Below are positions 42,790 through 51,759 of a stretch of DNA of 64,000 bases, one piece after another. The DNA is from Geobacter sp. (lineage in GTDB: Bacteria > Desulfobacterota > Desulfuromonadia > Geobacterales > Pseudopelobacteraceae), in NCBI GenBank assembly GCA_003574895.1, contig PJFB01000007.1, forward strand, positions 62,001 to 126,000, written 5' to 3'. Positions within the stretch are counted from its first letter, which is position 1, and the number at the start of each line of letters is the position of its first letter. The notes under the pieces are model-generated. The model was given only the letters and a program-made list of their open reading frames with translations. It was not told the DNA's origin and ran no database searches. Position numbers and translations under genes: made by a program.

Positions 42790-45700
42790 TACGGCACCCC
42801 ATTTTCTCCAAAATAATTATCTCTCAAAACCCATTCCTGAAGCTTGCTGTCCATCTGCACCATCTGCTGATGATAGTTAAAACCATCGACCAGCCCACGA
42901 TTAACGGCTTCATGTATCGTGTTCGATGGAGGGGCATATTCCATCTGGGCTGACAGCGATCTATTCTTGCGGATGCTGGTGTACGAATTCGAGACACCTT
43001 GGTTGAACGCCCTTTGGTAAATGTAATCAACTGTCAATCTTTTGGTTGAAACCACATGGTAGACCGAAGCTTTTGGGTTATATATCGCTTTTAATCCCAT
43101 ATCCCGCACAGCAAAGGATACGGCCGATTCACCATCACCGCGATATTTGATAAGCTCTTGCGGCAAAGAATCAGGGTGAAAACCGCTTACTTTCTTCAAG
43201 ACATCTTTTCTAATAGAAAAATTGCAGCCCCAAACATATTCATGCGGTATTTCAAGCAGAGTATCGCCAAAATCAAGGATGCTATACCAGCCAAGCGACC
43301 ATCCGGTATTCGTTGTACTACGCAATTCATCAACCCATTTAGGTGGAGGGCTTTCAAATTTAGGAAGAATTTTCCCGCCCACAAGGGCAACACTCGGATC
43401 AACAAAAGACTCTGCAATACCCTCTAGCCAAGAGGATTGCGCTTCAATGTCATCATCAGCATAGACAAGAATATCACCACTTGCTGCATCAAGACCGGAG
43501 TGCCTGCCATTGTGCAAACCTGGGCGCGGATCATAGATGCATTTAAGTTGAGGGATTCTCTGTTCAAAATACTTACACACCTCAGCAGTGGAATCTGTAG
43601 ATCCGTTATCAATGACAATGACTTCGAAACGGTTTGTCGGGTAGGTTTGTAATGTGAGAGAGTCAAGAGTGTTGTAGAGCAGGGCAGCGCGGTTTCGAGT
43701 GGGAATAATGATAGAAAGAAATGGATTATTGTTTTTTTCCGGTTCAGTTGAACAAGTTGTTAAATGTTCACCATCGAGAATGTGTTTAAGTACCCACTCG
43801 TTTACTATAGTCAACTTATGTGCATCATTCCTCTGCCCATGCAACTTTGCGAGAGCCGCAAGCTTTGCATTTGTTGTCAACACATCAGGTCTGACAAAAC
43901 AAGTGATATTCTGCCGATACCACCAACATATATTGTCATTTCTCAAAATATGTGGGCGAATAAAGTCTATTTCTGTATAGCCAAATTTATTGAATTTTTC
44001 CCGCCAGTACCAAGGAGACTGTTCGTTAATATGGTTCACACCCGTCTGGCCAGGTAATGCTGCCGAGAAAACCACTATTGGAGAAGCGTCGGTGAGGTTC
44101 ATTACAAACTGTTCTGCAACCTCCGCAGGCAGATGTTCAGCAACTTCAAGGCAAATCAGCAGGTCTGATTTTTCATGAATCCTGAAATTACTACTTGAAA
44201 GATCCGCATTAGTTCTAATGCGTTTCTTATCGATAAAGTATTTGTCCGCAGCAAGGTCGTTTGCGTCATACCCGCAAATATCGGTTATGCCATTTTTTTG
44301 AAATACATGAAGCCACCCACCAACACCGCATCCAACATCGATAACGGATTTAGGCTGGAGTACATCGAGAAGCATGGGAACTATTGACTCTGCTGATTTG
44401 TAAGAAGCATCTTTTTGCTCTTCATAAAAACCATCATTATAGATACTGCTCAGACTGCATAGACCATCAACTGAAACTGGTTCCGCTGTTTTGGAGATAT
44501 ACAAATTGAAATCGCAATAGATGCGTTGGCCTGGAAATCGGATTCTGAATTGGTCCAGATTATTGATATACATAACTGTTGCAAACAAGCCTTCAAGATT
44601 TGAAAATATTCTGTCTGCCAAGGCTTCAGGTGAATAATGACGGCTGAATGCTTCATCGTATTCATCTTCACGCCAGACTCTTATTGCCCCCTCATCAAGA
44701 GGCACACTTGAAAGGTCCGAGTTTTTGCTGGATAAAATAAAATGGCGGGCGTCAAGGTATAAAGGAGAAATAACTACCTTGCCCCCATCCTTGAGAATAC
44801 GTTTTGATTCTTTGATGAATAGTTTGTCATAGCCACCTCGAAATGTTTCAAAAGCACATTGCAAGGACATGGCGTCTACAGAATTGTCTGGCAAACCAGT
44901 TGCGGCAGCATTAGCCCCAATTTTATTACCATGGATACCTTCCGGATAAGTCAAATCCAGACTATATGCATTCACTCCTCGTTTCAGAAGACAATCGGTC
45001 CAATTGCTACCAGCTGCAGCTATATCAATATAGACTTGCCCTGGCTTCAACTCAGAAAACTTGTAGGCAATGTAATGTTCGAGACACTTTTCAATAAAGA
45101 CGTCGTTTGATCTGGAATAGCGATCCTGAACTTCACGATAGTCACTAAGCCAACAAATAAAATCTTCTACGTCTAAGTCAATTTTTTCCAAAGGGATATT
45201 TACAACTAGCAAACGCTGTAGTAAATTTTCTGGGTTTCTTATCTGACTTAAATAGGACAACGTAGTTTCTTGAATTGGCTGATAATGATCAGACATTCCC
45301 ATTATTTTCCGAGGTTGCGTTTGCCTATAAAAACCTCTGGAAATCAGGCATGATCCCGGCTCTACAGAATCATCATCTATGGATGCAAATAATTCACTCT
45401 TCGGCAGGCCGATCCTTACCGGCAGCCAGTGTGTGTCATGCCACGACTTTTCAAAATTAAATGGTGTGTCTTGCGGCCATTTTATGGCTTGACGTGTATC
45501 GTCATCCTGCACAATACGTTTAAAGAGCTGGGTACTAAATATGCCCACAGCAAAAATTATATATGCTTTAGGTGCTTTATTCAGAAGCAAATCAAGGGTA
45601 GAAATATCTAAATCCAACCAAGATAGATATTGCATTTCATGTTGCTTGATATTTTCGTATCTTTTTGCAGTCCAAAAAAATGAGTATGGTAAAAATTCTA

Positions 45701-46052
45701 CGTTTGCCGCTCGCATCTCCTCGACAATATGGTCATAAATATTACAGTCTGTAACCATGTTTATGTGATCTTCAATCCAATACAAAACGAAATCGGTGTC
45801 TATCTCCCTTGACATCATGCGGGAATCGTGGAACCACCCCTCAGCGCTTTCCAACTGAAACATCATAAGCCGTGAATCCAGCTGCTCTTCCAGAAAGTTC
45901 CTTGCTTCAACTTTGTATTGTCCACGGATATTCACCACCCATTTCTCGGCATCAATCGCCCGGAAGGACAGAAAAGAGTCCTTCATACGCTGGAGGCGCT
46001 CTTCCGAATCAATTCTGAAGTTGGCAAATATGGTTAGAGTTGGCTTTTGCAT
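42789..46052 (-). CDS. Four-part fusion: glycosyltransferase-like, two methyltransferases and GT2
   Basis: A 1087-residue protein. Residues 1-250 (TLTIFANFRIDSEERLQRM; TDFVLYWIEDH) look like a divergent glycosyltransferase. About 330-450 is a methyltransferase-like domain (VYIDIAAAGSNWTDCLLKRG). About 560-720 is a clearer SAM methyltransferase (VIDVGCGVGGWLHVF; ICLEVAEHLPAEVAEQ). About 770-1040 is GT2 (FLSIIIPTRNRAALL; VYADDDIE; WGCNFSIRKDVL). It may add a sugar, methylate it and extend it. GAGGAAG precedes the ATG. It lies in the AT-rich part of the island. Confidence 0.75.
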   Translation of the reverse strand: MQKPTLTIFANFRIDSEERLQRMKDSFLSFRAIDAEKWVVNIRGQYKVEARNFLEEQLDSRLMMFQLESAEGWFHDSRMMSREIDTDFVLYWIEDHINMVTDCNIYDHIVEEMRAANVEFLPYSFFWTAKRYENIKQHEMQYLSWLDLDISTLDLLLNKAPKAYIIFAVGIFSTQLFKRIVQDDDTRQAIKWPQDTPFNFEKSWHDTHWLPVRIGLPKSELFASIDDDSVEPGSCLISRGFYRQTQPRKIMGMSDHYQPIQETTLSYLSQIRNPENLLQRLLVVNIPLEKIDLDVEDFICWLSDYREVQDRYSRSNDVFIEKCLEHYIAYKFSELKPGQVYIDIAAAGSNWTDCLLKRGVNAYSLDLTYPEGIHGNKIGANAAATGLPDNSVDAMSLQCAFETFRGGYDKLFIKESKRILKDGGKVVISPLYLDARHFILSSKNSDLSSVPLDEGAIRVWREDEYDEAFSRHYSPEALADRIFSNLEGLFATVMYINNLDQFRIRFPGQRIYCDFNLYISKTAEPVSVDGLCSLSSIYNDGFYEEQKDASYKSAESIVPMLLDVLQPKSVIDVGCGVGGWLHVFQKNGITDICGYDANDLAADKYFIDKKRIRTNADLSSSNFRIHEKSDLLICLEVAEHLPAEVAEQFVMNLTDASPIVVFSAALPGQTGVNHINEQSPWYWREKFNKFGYTEIDFIRPHILRNDNICWWYRQNITCFVRPDVLTTNAKLAALAKLHGQRNDAHKLTIVNEWVLKHILDGEHLTTCSTEPEKNNNPFLSIIIPTRNRAALLYNTLDSLTLQTYPTNRFEVIVIDNGSTDSTAEVCKYFEQRIPQLKCIYDPRPGLHNGRHSGLDAASGDILVYADDDIEAQSSWLEGIAESFVDPSVALVGGKILPKFESPPPKWVDELRSTTNTGWSLGWYSILDFGDTLLEIPHEYVWGCNFSIRKDVLKKVSGFHPDSLPQELIKYRGDGESAVSFAVRDMGLKAIYNPKASVYHVVSTKRLTVDYIYQRAFNQGVSNSYTSIRKNRSLSAQMEYAPPSNTIHEAVNRGLVDGFNYHQQMVQMDSKLQEWVLRDNYFGENGVP

Positions 46053-46081
46053 TAACTTCCTCAGACATTAAATAAATTGGA

Positions 46082-47218
46082 TTACTCAAGGAACTCTGTA
46101 TTAGGGTTGATATTTTCCAAAATATCCTGTCGCACTTCGTTGTTATAAACACCAGCCTTCAGGATCACAAGAGGATTGACAACTGTGCTTAAAACTGTGG
46201 GTGAAAAAACATTGAGCGAGGTGCCATAAAGTCTTTTTCCCTGTTTTTTAGAATCATTATCGAGCAGGCAAACAATATTATCAGCATTTAGCCCGAACGC
46301 GATCAGATACTGAGAGAACACATGTGCACCAAATAGATAGACAGGTCTTTCCGTTGTTTGTATTGCACCATTAAGTTGTTCAATCAATTTATTATGATAT
46401 TCGACGTACTCCAGATAAAGTCGCCGGTTTTTTTCATAAAGTCCACCAGGAATATCTTGTCTTAAAACAGATGTGTCACATACCGCTGCGTAAAAGATAC
46501 TGTGATCGTCAAGGAAATATTCTTTTTTTATCAATCGGAAACCGTATTTACTCAACAAATACTCCACATAAGGATCCGTCAGGAAAACCGTATGTTCGAA
46601 ATTGATGCAATTGGTATATTTCCGCTCAAGCATGATTTCCATGTTAGGGATTGAGAAAATTAACGTTTTACCTTCACCAACAAAACCGGCCAGATGGCGC
46701 ATGAACATATCCGGTTCATACACATGTTCAAACACATGAGAGTGAATCAAGGTATCGAATGCCTGATTGCAGGCAAACTTATCATCAAAAAAACTCTTAA
46801 TGATCTTTGCCGGCAGATCATCGACAGGCATAGGATTTGGCTCGACAATGGTCCATTCAATAGGAGCAAGTGAATGATATTTTTTAGCGAGTATGCCGTG
46901 GCAACCTCCTATTTCCAAAACAGATTTCGGAGAGAAGCCGTGCACGAATCTTGCGAAGGCACTGTGATGTTGATCCCAAAGCAATCCTGTGGAACCGGAG
47001 CCATGGCTGACCTGGTAAATGATATTGAGCGGGAGCACTGGGTTAAGTTGAATGAGACCGCTGGAGCGGCTGATCTGCCAACTCATCTCCGCAAACAGAT
47101 CCCCATTCGGTTTCTCATCAACACAACCCATAAAAACCGGAAATTTCTTGAAACTGTGCAACGGTTCAAGATCTGAAACCCCTGTAAGTACGTCATAATT
47201 ACGTTCTATAAGATTCAC
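46082..47218 (-). CDS. Sugar C-methyltransferase-like SAM enzyme
   Basis: This 378-residue protein has a SAM methyltransferase core (about residues 90-250; VLEIGGCHGILAKKYHSL, FDTLIHSHVFEHVYEPDMF). A C-terminal Rossmann-like domain (about 290-375; VYLFGAHVFSQYLIAFGL, VCLLDNDSKKQGKRLYG) is the arrangement of NDP-sugar C-methyltransferases (TylCIII / Methyltransf_14 type). The usual N-terminal four-cysteine finger is not evident. The start is GTG 47218 with GGAG 7 nt upstream, overlapping the preceding gene by 20 nt. It probably makes a branched-chain deoxy sugar. Confidence 0.7.
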   Translation of the reverse strand: MNLIERNYDVLTGVSDLEPLHSFKKFPVFMGCVDEKPNGDLFAEMSWQISRSSGLIQLNPVLPLNIIYQVSHGSGSTGLLWDQHHSAFARFVHGFSPKSVLEIGGCHGILAKKYHSLAPIEWTIVEPNPMPVDDLPAKIIKSFFDDKFACNQAFDTLIHSHVFEHVYEPDMFMRHLAGFVGEGKTLIFSIPNMEIMLERKYTNCINFEHTVFLTDPYVEYLLSKYGFRLIKKEYFLDDHSIFYAAVCDTSVLRQDIPGGLYEKNRRLYLEYVEYHNKLIEQLNGAIQTTERPVYLFGAHVFSQYLIAFGLNADNIVCLLDNDSKKQGKRLYGTSLNVFSPTVLSTVVNPLVILKAGVYNNEVRQDILENINPNTEFLE

Positions 47219-48788
47219 TCATACTCTCCATGGCTTGATGCAGCATTGACTTACCCAAAGCATAAAGCAGAAGGCTATACGGGTAGTGGTGCAGAGCGGC
47301 AATATTAAGGTAAATAAGGGCCGTGAGTACTACAACTTTCTTGTTATCATACTGATTAGCATCAAGCCATTCTAGATAGTACCGCTCACACTCCACGAGA
47401 ATTTGCTTCCTATGGAAGTCATAAGTAATCTCATCCTGGCACCATTCAACTGTAAAAAAATCTCTGGCAATAAGTTCATGACAGATGATCAAGCCGTGCA
47501 TCAATTTGGCAAAATCGTAATAAATATCTCCCGTGGTGAGATCGCCACCAAAATCTTGCCGCCAGTCCAAAAAGGTGAAGTGTTGGGTAGCAGGTGTCCA
47601 AAGGATGTTCTCAAAATGAAAGTCGCCATGGAAACGACCCGGAAGCCCATCGGCAAGCCACTCCCAATCAATTAAATTTAACAGGGTATCTAGCATTGGC
47701 ATTGCTACGCCATTAATCGACTCCGTACCATCTTGCCGCGAAAAGTTTTTGTAAAACAGTTCAACCCGCTCAAAGGTTTTGTCTCGGTAAAAGCGCATGC
47801 AGGTAGCACGGAACTCTTGTGACTCATCAGGATTCAGTGTTTTCTGCGTCCAGAAATCCTTGCAATGTTCGAGTAAGTGTTCAAACAGTGGGAGGGTAAC
47901 AACCTCAGACAAGACCTTGCCTTCCACCTTCGGGTAACGATACATATGGGGTCGAGCACCTGTCACTTCAGGTACAAAACCTTGCAGTTCATGAACGCGT
48001 TTTACACGATTGGCAATAAACTTTTGATCATCAGAAAACTTGATGACCTGCTTATTTACAAACCATATCGCTTCATTTGCTTTCTCCAGTATATTGGGCT
48101 CATCGGGTTTATAACGCTCCATCCTGGTTTTTTCGAGCGCCGCAGGGTTGCCGCAGTCGTGCCAGTTGAACTCGTATCCCTTGACACAGGATGAGGCGGC
48201 CATGTACTGCAAGGCATATGATTCCCCCATATCAATAGAATCTTTACCCCCTTGGTGCATCAGTTTCCAAAACGTTTCATGGTCCTTTATTCCCGCAAGA
48301 CCAATATATGCGAAAAGGTCATCTCCAACAGCCCCTTTATCGAGTACTTCCATTACCTTGTTTTCGCAAAGCCTGCCGGTGCGATATTCGGCAACATTCT
48401 GAACTTTGGCAAACCCCATCCAGTTATCTTCAAGAGGTGGCATTTGCTCGTCTATCAAAGTGTCGCATGAACAGAACACAAACGGCTCATTAAGATACTT
48501 TTCACATGTCAATAAAGAAAAGCCCAGTCCGGATCTTGGGCCTTCATATGGATTAACCATCGAATAGTGAAATATCCGATCAGGATAGGCTAACTGCAAA
48601 AATTCTTGAACAAGAGTTCCCTTGTAACCAAGAGGGATAACGAATTCGCAGTCTTTGGGGAAAGCTTCAATAATATGACTGAGTACCGGTCTGTTCGAAA
48701 CGGTAACAAGACTTTTATTAAGGTAACGGGTAAGCCCACCTAAACGGGAACCAGTGCCTGCAACTGGAATACACACTCGATAACACAT
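47199..48788 (-). CDS. Nucleotidyltransferase-kinase fusion (LicC/LicA-like)
   Basis: A 529-residue bifunctional protein. Residues 1-230 are a nucleotidyltransferase (VCIPVAGTGSRLGGLTRYLN; KSLVTVSNRPVLSHII; CSCDTLIDEQ). About 240-520 are an aminoglycoside phosphotransferase/choline kinase-like domain with HGDFHFENIL (catalytic Asp and Asn) and FLDWRQDFGG. Together they could phosphorylate a sugar or alcohol and couple it to a nucleotide, in the way LicA and LicC do separately for choline. The ATG lies 2 nt after the cupin stop. The substrate is unknown; neighbours suggest a sugar. Confidence 0.8.
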   Translation of the reverse strand: MCYRVCIPVAGTGSRLGGLTRYLNKSLVTVSNRPVLSHIIEAFPKDCEFVIPLGYKGTLVQEFLQLAYPDRIFHYSMVNPYEGPRSGLGFSLLTCEKYLNEPFVFCSCDTLIDEQMPPLEDNWMGFAKVQNVAEYRTGRLCENKVMEVLDKGAVGDDLFAYIGLAGIKDHETFWKLMHQGGKDSIDMGESYALQYMAASSCVKGYEFNWHDCGNPAALEKTRMERYKPDEPNILEKANEAIWFVNKQVIKFSDDQKFIANRVKRVHELQGFVPEVTGARPHMYRYPKVEGKVLSEVVTLPLFEHLLEHCKDFWTQKTLNPDESQEFRATCMRFYRDKTFERVELFYKNFSRQDGTESINGVAMPMLDTLLNLIDWEWLADGLPGRFHGDFHFENILWTPATQHFTFLDWRQDFGGDLTTGDIYYDFAKLMHGLIICHELIARDFFTVEWCQDEITYDFHRKQILVECERYYLEWLDANQYDNKKVVVLTALIYLNIAALHHYPYSLLLYALGKSMLHQAMESMSESYRT

Positions 48789-48790
48789 TG

Positions 48791-49132
48791 TTACGCCCTG
48801 TCGTAGTCGTCAACCAATCTGACGACATCATCCATCTCTGGAGTGCTTGCCTCCAGATATACACAATCCTCCACAGCTTCCATCCTATGAATAACACCCG
48901 GTGTTAATGTAATAGTATCGCCAGGAAAATATTCTTTTGCCTCAAGTGTTTCCTTGCTGCTACCTGACAAAATACGTAAACAGCCCGATAGTACGTAAAT
49001 AGTCTCCTGTTTGAGGTTATGATATTGAAGGCTGCATCGATGTTCTTTCCACATGGTAAGTTTCTTCATCATGTAACGATCATTGATCTCTATGACTTCT
49101 TCTTTACCCCACGGTTTTTCAATCAGTTTCAT
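48791..49132 (-). CDS. Cupin, mannose-6-phosphate isomerase type II-like
   Basis: This 113-residue cupin begins IEKPWGKEEVI and keeps HRCSLQYHNLKQETIYVLSG and HRMEAVEDCVYLE, close to the C-terminal cupin of type II phosphomannose isomerases. Metal-binding His and Glu are visible (H...YHNLKQE...H). It could be an aldose-ketose isomerase for the sugar activated by the downstream nucleotidyltransferase-kinase, 2 nt away. As a stand-alone small cupin, its role is inferred from context only. Confidence 0.7.
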   Translation of the reverse strand: MKLIEKPWGKEEVIEINDRYMMKKLTMWKEHRCSLQYHNLKQETIYVLSGCLRILSGSSKETLEAKEYFPGDTITLTPGVIHRMEAVEDCVYLEASTPEMDDVVRLVDDYDRA

Positions 49133-49151
49133 TGTGGCAACACTCCGGCCT

Positions 49152-49976
49152 CTATATTTTGAATTCTAAATATTCCGGGTTAATCTCAAAAAAGTTCTCA
49201 TAGAAAAATTTCGCATACAGCTGCATCGTCCAACGACTATTAAAACCGTATTTTTTGCGCATCCAACGTTGCCCTTCCTCCACGTATAATTTCAGGTTCA
49301 TATCATAACTGTCCGTTTTAATAAGATCCGCCCTATTCAATAAATGACTTTCATTTTCCTCGGACCAGACGGCCGTAGTGATTGCCGTTGCCCAGTCATT
49401 GGCATAACCCTTTGCAATTAGCTCGGTTTCGGCCCCATAGCCTCTAAAGTTACTACCATCGTAAAGGATACCCATGTAGTCGGGGTTATCTGTATCCATG
49501 ATACTCTCAATGTACTGACGTCTCATTAGATATGCTGTATTATGCACGTACCAAAAATATTTGGTTTGTTTATCGTGAAGCAGTTGTTTTTCTCCCCAAC
49601 TGTGGGAACACGGCGATAAAATGCCAACTCTTGGGTGATTTTCTAGAACATCAAGCAACTTAGCGAGAACAGGTTCATCTCCAAATTCAGTGTCATTTGT
49701 AAGCGTGAAATAATAGTCATAGTTGGCAAAACGGCCGGCCTTGTACAGTTCGGCAAAAGCGTAATTAAACCCACGTGGCACCCGTAAGCCGTGCTCAACG
49801 GCATCGGGCCAATTGGCATACCATGTACAGTATTGTGATAGGTTATCTGCTTGAGAGCCTGACTCAACAACAAACACATCTGTCAAATCAGATTCCTTGG
49901 ATAGAAATCTTCCAGCAAGCCGGTCTGTTACGGCGGGCAAATTCCTGTTGAGAATTATTGTTGCAACCCGATTCAT
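49152..49976 (-). CDS. GT2-like glycosyltransferase
   Basis: A 274-residue protein opening VATIILNRNLPAVTDRL, a GT-A-like start. YFTLTNDTEFGDEPVL provides the DxD-like metal site, and LMRRQYIESI with GYGAETELIAKGY resembles the acceptor part of GT2 enzymes. It is short, with no membrane helices. The ATG overlaps the upstream aldolase-like gene by 4 nt (ATGA). It probably transfers the sugar made by the surrounding sub-cluster. Confidence 0.7.
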   Translation of the reverse strand: MNRVATIILNRNLPAVTDRLAGRFLSKESDLTDVFVVESGSQADNLSQYCTWYANWPDAVEHGLRVPRGFNYAFAELYKAGRFANYDYYFTLTNDTEFGDEPVLAKLLDVLENHPRVGILSPCSHSWGEKQLLHDKQTKYFWYVHNTAYLMRRQYIESIMDTDNPDYMGILYDGSNFRGYGAETELIAKGYANDWATAITTAVWSEENESHLLNRADLIKTDSYDMNLKLYVEEGQRWMRKKYGFNSRWTMQLYAKFFYENFFEINPEYLEFKI

Positions 49977-51142
49977 GGTATTCTCACCATTCTAAAATTT
50001 TTTATGTAGCGCATGATACTTTCTTTGACACAACTTTTAAGGTAACTGTCGAGATCTATCCCCTTTTTTCCCAAAATGGTACTAGCTGCATTTTTGATAT
50101 CAATTACTTCTGGATGAGCGAAGTTGTAGTGGCCGGCAATCTGCACAATTTCCCGTTCAGAAGCGACTGAGTTAGGCAAGAGCCATTTTTGCCACTTCTG
50201 CGAGTCGATAACGACTCTACTGAAATTATCTACCAACGTGTTCAACCGGTTGCTCTCCAGCACATCAAGCAAGGCTCTTGTTTCTGCCACTCCGAATTCC
50301 GGAGCCACATTGGCAGCATGAATGCCAAAACGAGGGTGCCACTGCAAAGACTCATCACTCAGGTAATCGGTATTATGTTCTTTCATAAATACATTCTGCT
50401 GATTACATATTTCAATGACTTTCGGAAGCTGAATTTCTACCGCAACTTCACCAGCAACTCTAATAGGTGAATCAAAGGATCCAACATTGCGCGTTTCCTT
50501 CACCCGAGTGCCGGTTTGAATCACAACAAATGTAGGAGAAGGGAGATTCTCCTTTTTACAGAACCTTTGAATATGGTTTAATGAATACTCCAGTTCCTCA
50601 AGCGTATTAGTACTCCCGCTCTGCTCCTCAGTGCCGATTTCAAATATTATTTCTTTGCCGGCCCTTTGGGCATATGTCCAACAGTATTCGTAAAGTTCGT
50701 ATATCCGATCCAGAATTTCATCAATATTAGGTTTACTGTGTATATCAACACTTGGGTCAATGTGTAATATCTGAAAACCGGCGTCAATATCCGCTCGATA
50801 TGATGATTTTGCCGATTCCATGGCTCTGCGGAGACTCATGGTCTCACGTGTCTCTTTCTCATTTTGCCAAGGACCACCATGATCACGGGCGAGGATAATT
50901 TTGCCTTTTTTGTCTTGATCAATGACATAATCGGCAAAAGATGCGGTAGTCCAGTTGTTGACATATCCACCACCAAATTCGGCGGAATCTATTTGACGCC
51001 GACTCGCAATCAGCATAAGAGGAACTTCAAAATCATTTGCCAACTCGATTGCAGCGTCTACACAATTAAGGCTCATGGGCCCGACCCCAAGAAGTGTACA
51101 TCGGCGCCTAGACATAAAATTCTGCAATTTCTGCTTGATCAT
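49973..51142 (-). CDS. GatZ/KbaZ-like protein (tagatose-bisphosphate aldolase non-catalytic subunit family)
   Basis: This 389-residue protein has LARDHGGPWQNEKETRE (about residue 90), the GatZ/KbaZ signature, plus GVGPMSLNCVDAAIELAN and FEIGTEEQSG. In enterobacteria GatZ supports the class II aldolase GatY, but no gatY is nearby. A TIM-barrel enzyme with its own activity on a sugar phosphate is therefore possible. The start at 51142 overlaps the phosphatase gene by 4 nt (ATGA); a GTG 9 nt upstream is an alternative. With a KdsC-like phosphatase next to it, it may form a sugar-phosphate pathway. Confidence 0.75.
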   Translation of the reverse strand: MIKQKLQNFMSRRRCTLLGVGPMSLNCVDAAIELANDFEVPLMLIASRRQIDSAEFGGGYVNNWTTASFADYVIDQDKKGKIILARDHGGPWQNEKETRETMSLRRAMESAKSSYRADIDAGFQILHIDPSVDIHSKPNIDEILDRIYELYEYCWTYAQRAGKEIIFEIGTEEQSGSTNTLEELEYSLNHIQRFCKKENLPSPTFVVIQTGTRVKETRNVGSFDSPIRVAGEVAVEIQLPKVIEICNQQNVFMKEHNTDYLSDESLQWHPRFGIHAANVAPEFGVAETRALLDVLESNRLNTLVDNFSRVVIDSQKWQKWLLPNSVASEREIVQIAGHYNFAHPEVIDIKNAASTILGKKGIDLDSYLKSCVKESIMRYIKNFRMVRIP

Positions 51143-51666
51143 ACGGTCCACTCACCAAAAGAAGGAGTTTTTGCTAGTGGCAATGAGTCCGGATTGTAGC
51201 GATCAAAAAACTTATCTAAAATATGCAAACAAGCCTCTGCAACAGCCCTATCACCACCTGCGCGTTGTGTCACATAATGTGCATGCTGCTTTGCCAGAAC
51301 ATCAGCATTTGACGGCGCTATGGCATAGCCCACTTTTTTCATAACATAGTGGTCAAAAATACCATCACCCATATAAATAACGTTTTCTAATGCATAATTT
51401 TCTTTAATCCAGTCCACTCGTTTAATGGTACTTACGAGTTCTAGAGGGTACCCCATATCGTTTACAATCCGCCGACTACTTATCTCAAAGCCTTTCCTGT
51501 CACCTGTTACAAAAATAATATTGATATACGGCTCAAGTAGTTTCAAAGCGTCATTATCGTCCGGGCCAAATACTTTGGCGAACTTACCGTCGCAAGTATA
51601 TAAAAATTGTCCTGTGGTAAGTACTCCATCAACATCAAGAATAAAGCAAGTAGGCTTATCGTTCAC
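51139..51666 (-). CDS. KdsC-type HAD phosphatase
   Basis: A 175-residue HAD hydrolase. Motif I is LDVDGVLT (Asp nucleophile, residues 10-17), the threonine is in FVTGDRKG, and motif III is MGDGIFDHYVM. It has no cap domain, as in KDO-8-phosphate phosphatase and the N-acylneuraminate cytidylyltransferase-linked phosphatases. It probably removes phosphate from a sugar phosphate made by the GatZ-like neighbour. The start is GTG 51666, supported by AAGGTGG 6 nt upstream. No KDO synthase gene is present in the window. Confidence 0.8.
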   Translation of the reverse strand: MNDKPTCFILDVDGVLTTGQFLYTCDGKFAKVFGPDDNDALKLLEPYINIIFVTGDRKGFEISSRRIVNDMGYPLELVSTIKRVDWIKENYALENVIYMGDGIFDHYVMKKVGYAIAPSNADVLAKQHAHYVTQRAGGDRAVAEACLHILDKFFDRYNPDSLPLAKTPSFGEWTV

Positions 51667-51759
51667 TTATAACCACCTTATTTAAATATAAAACAAACTG
51701 ATCACTTGATGTTATTAAATCCTAGGAGGGCTTATTTTCACTCCAACCGCACTCTCCCA

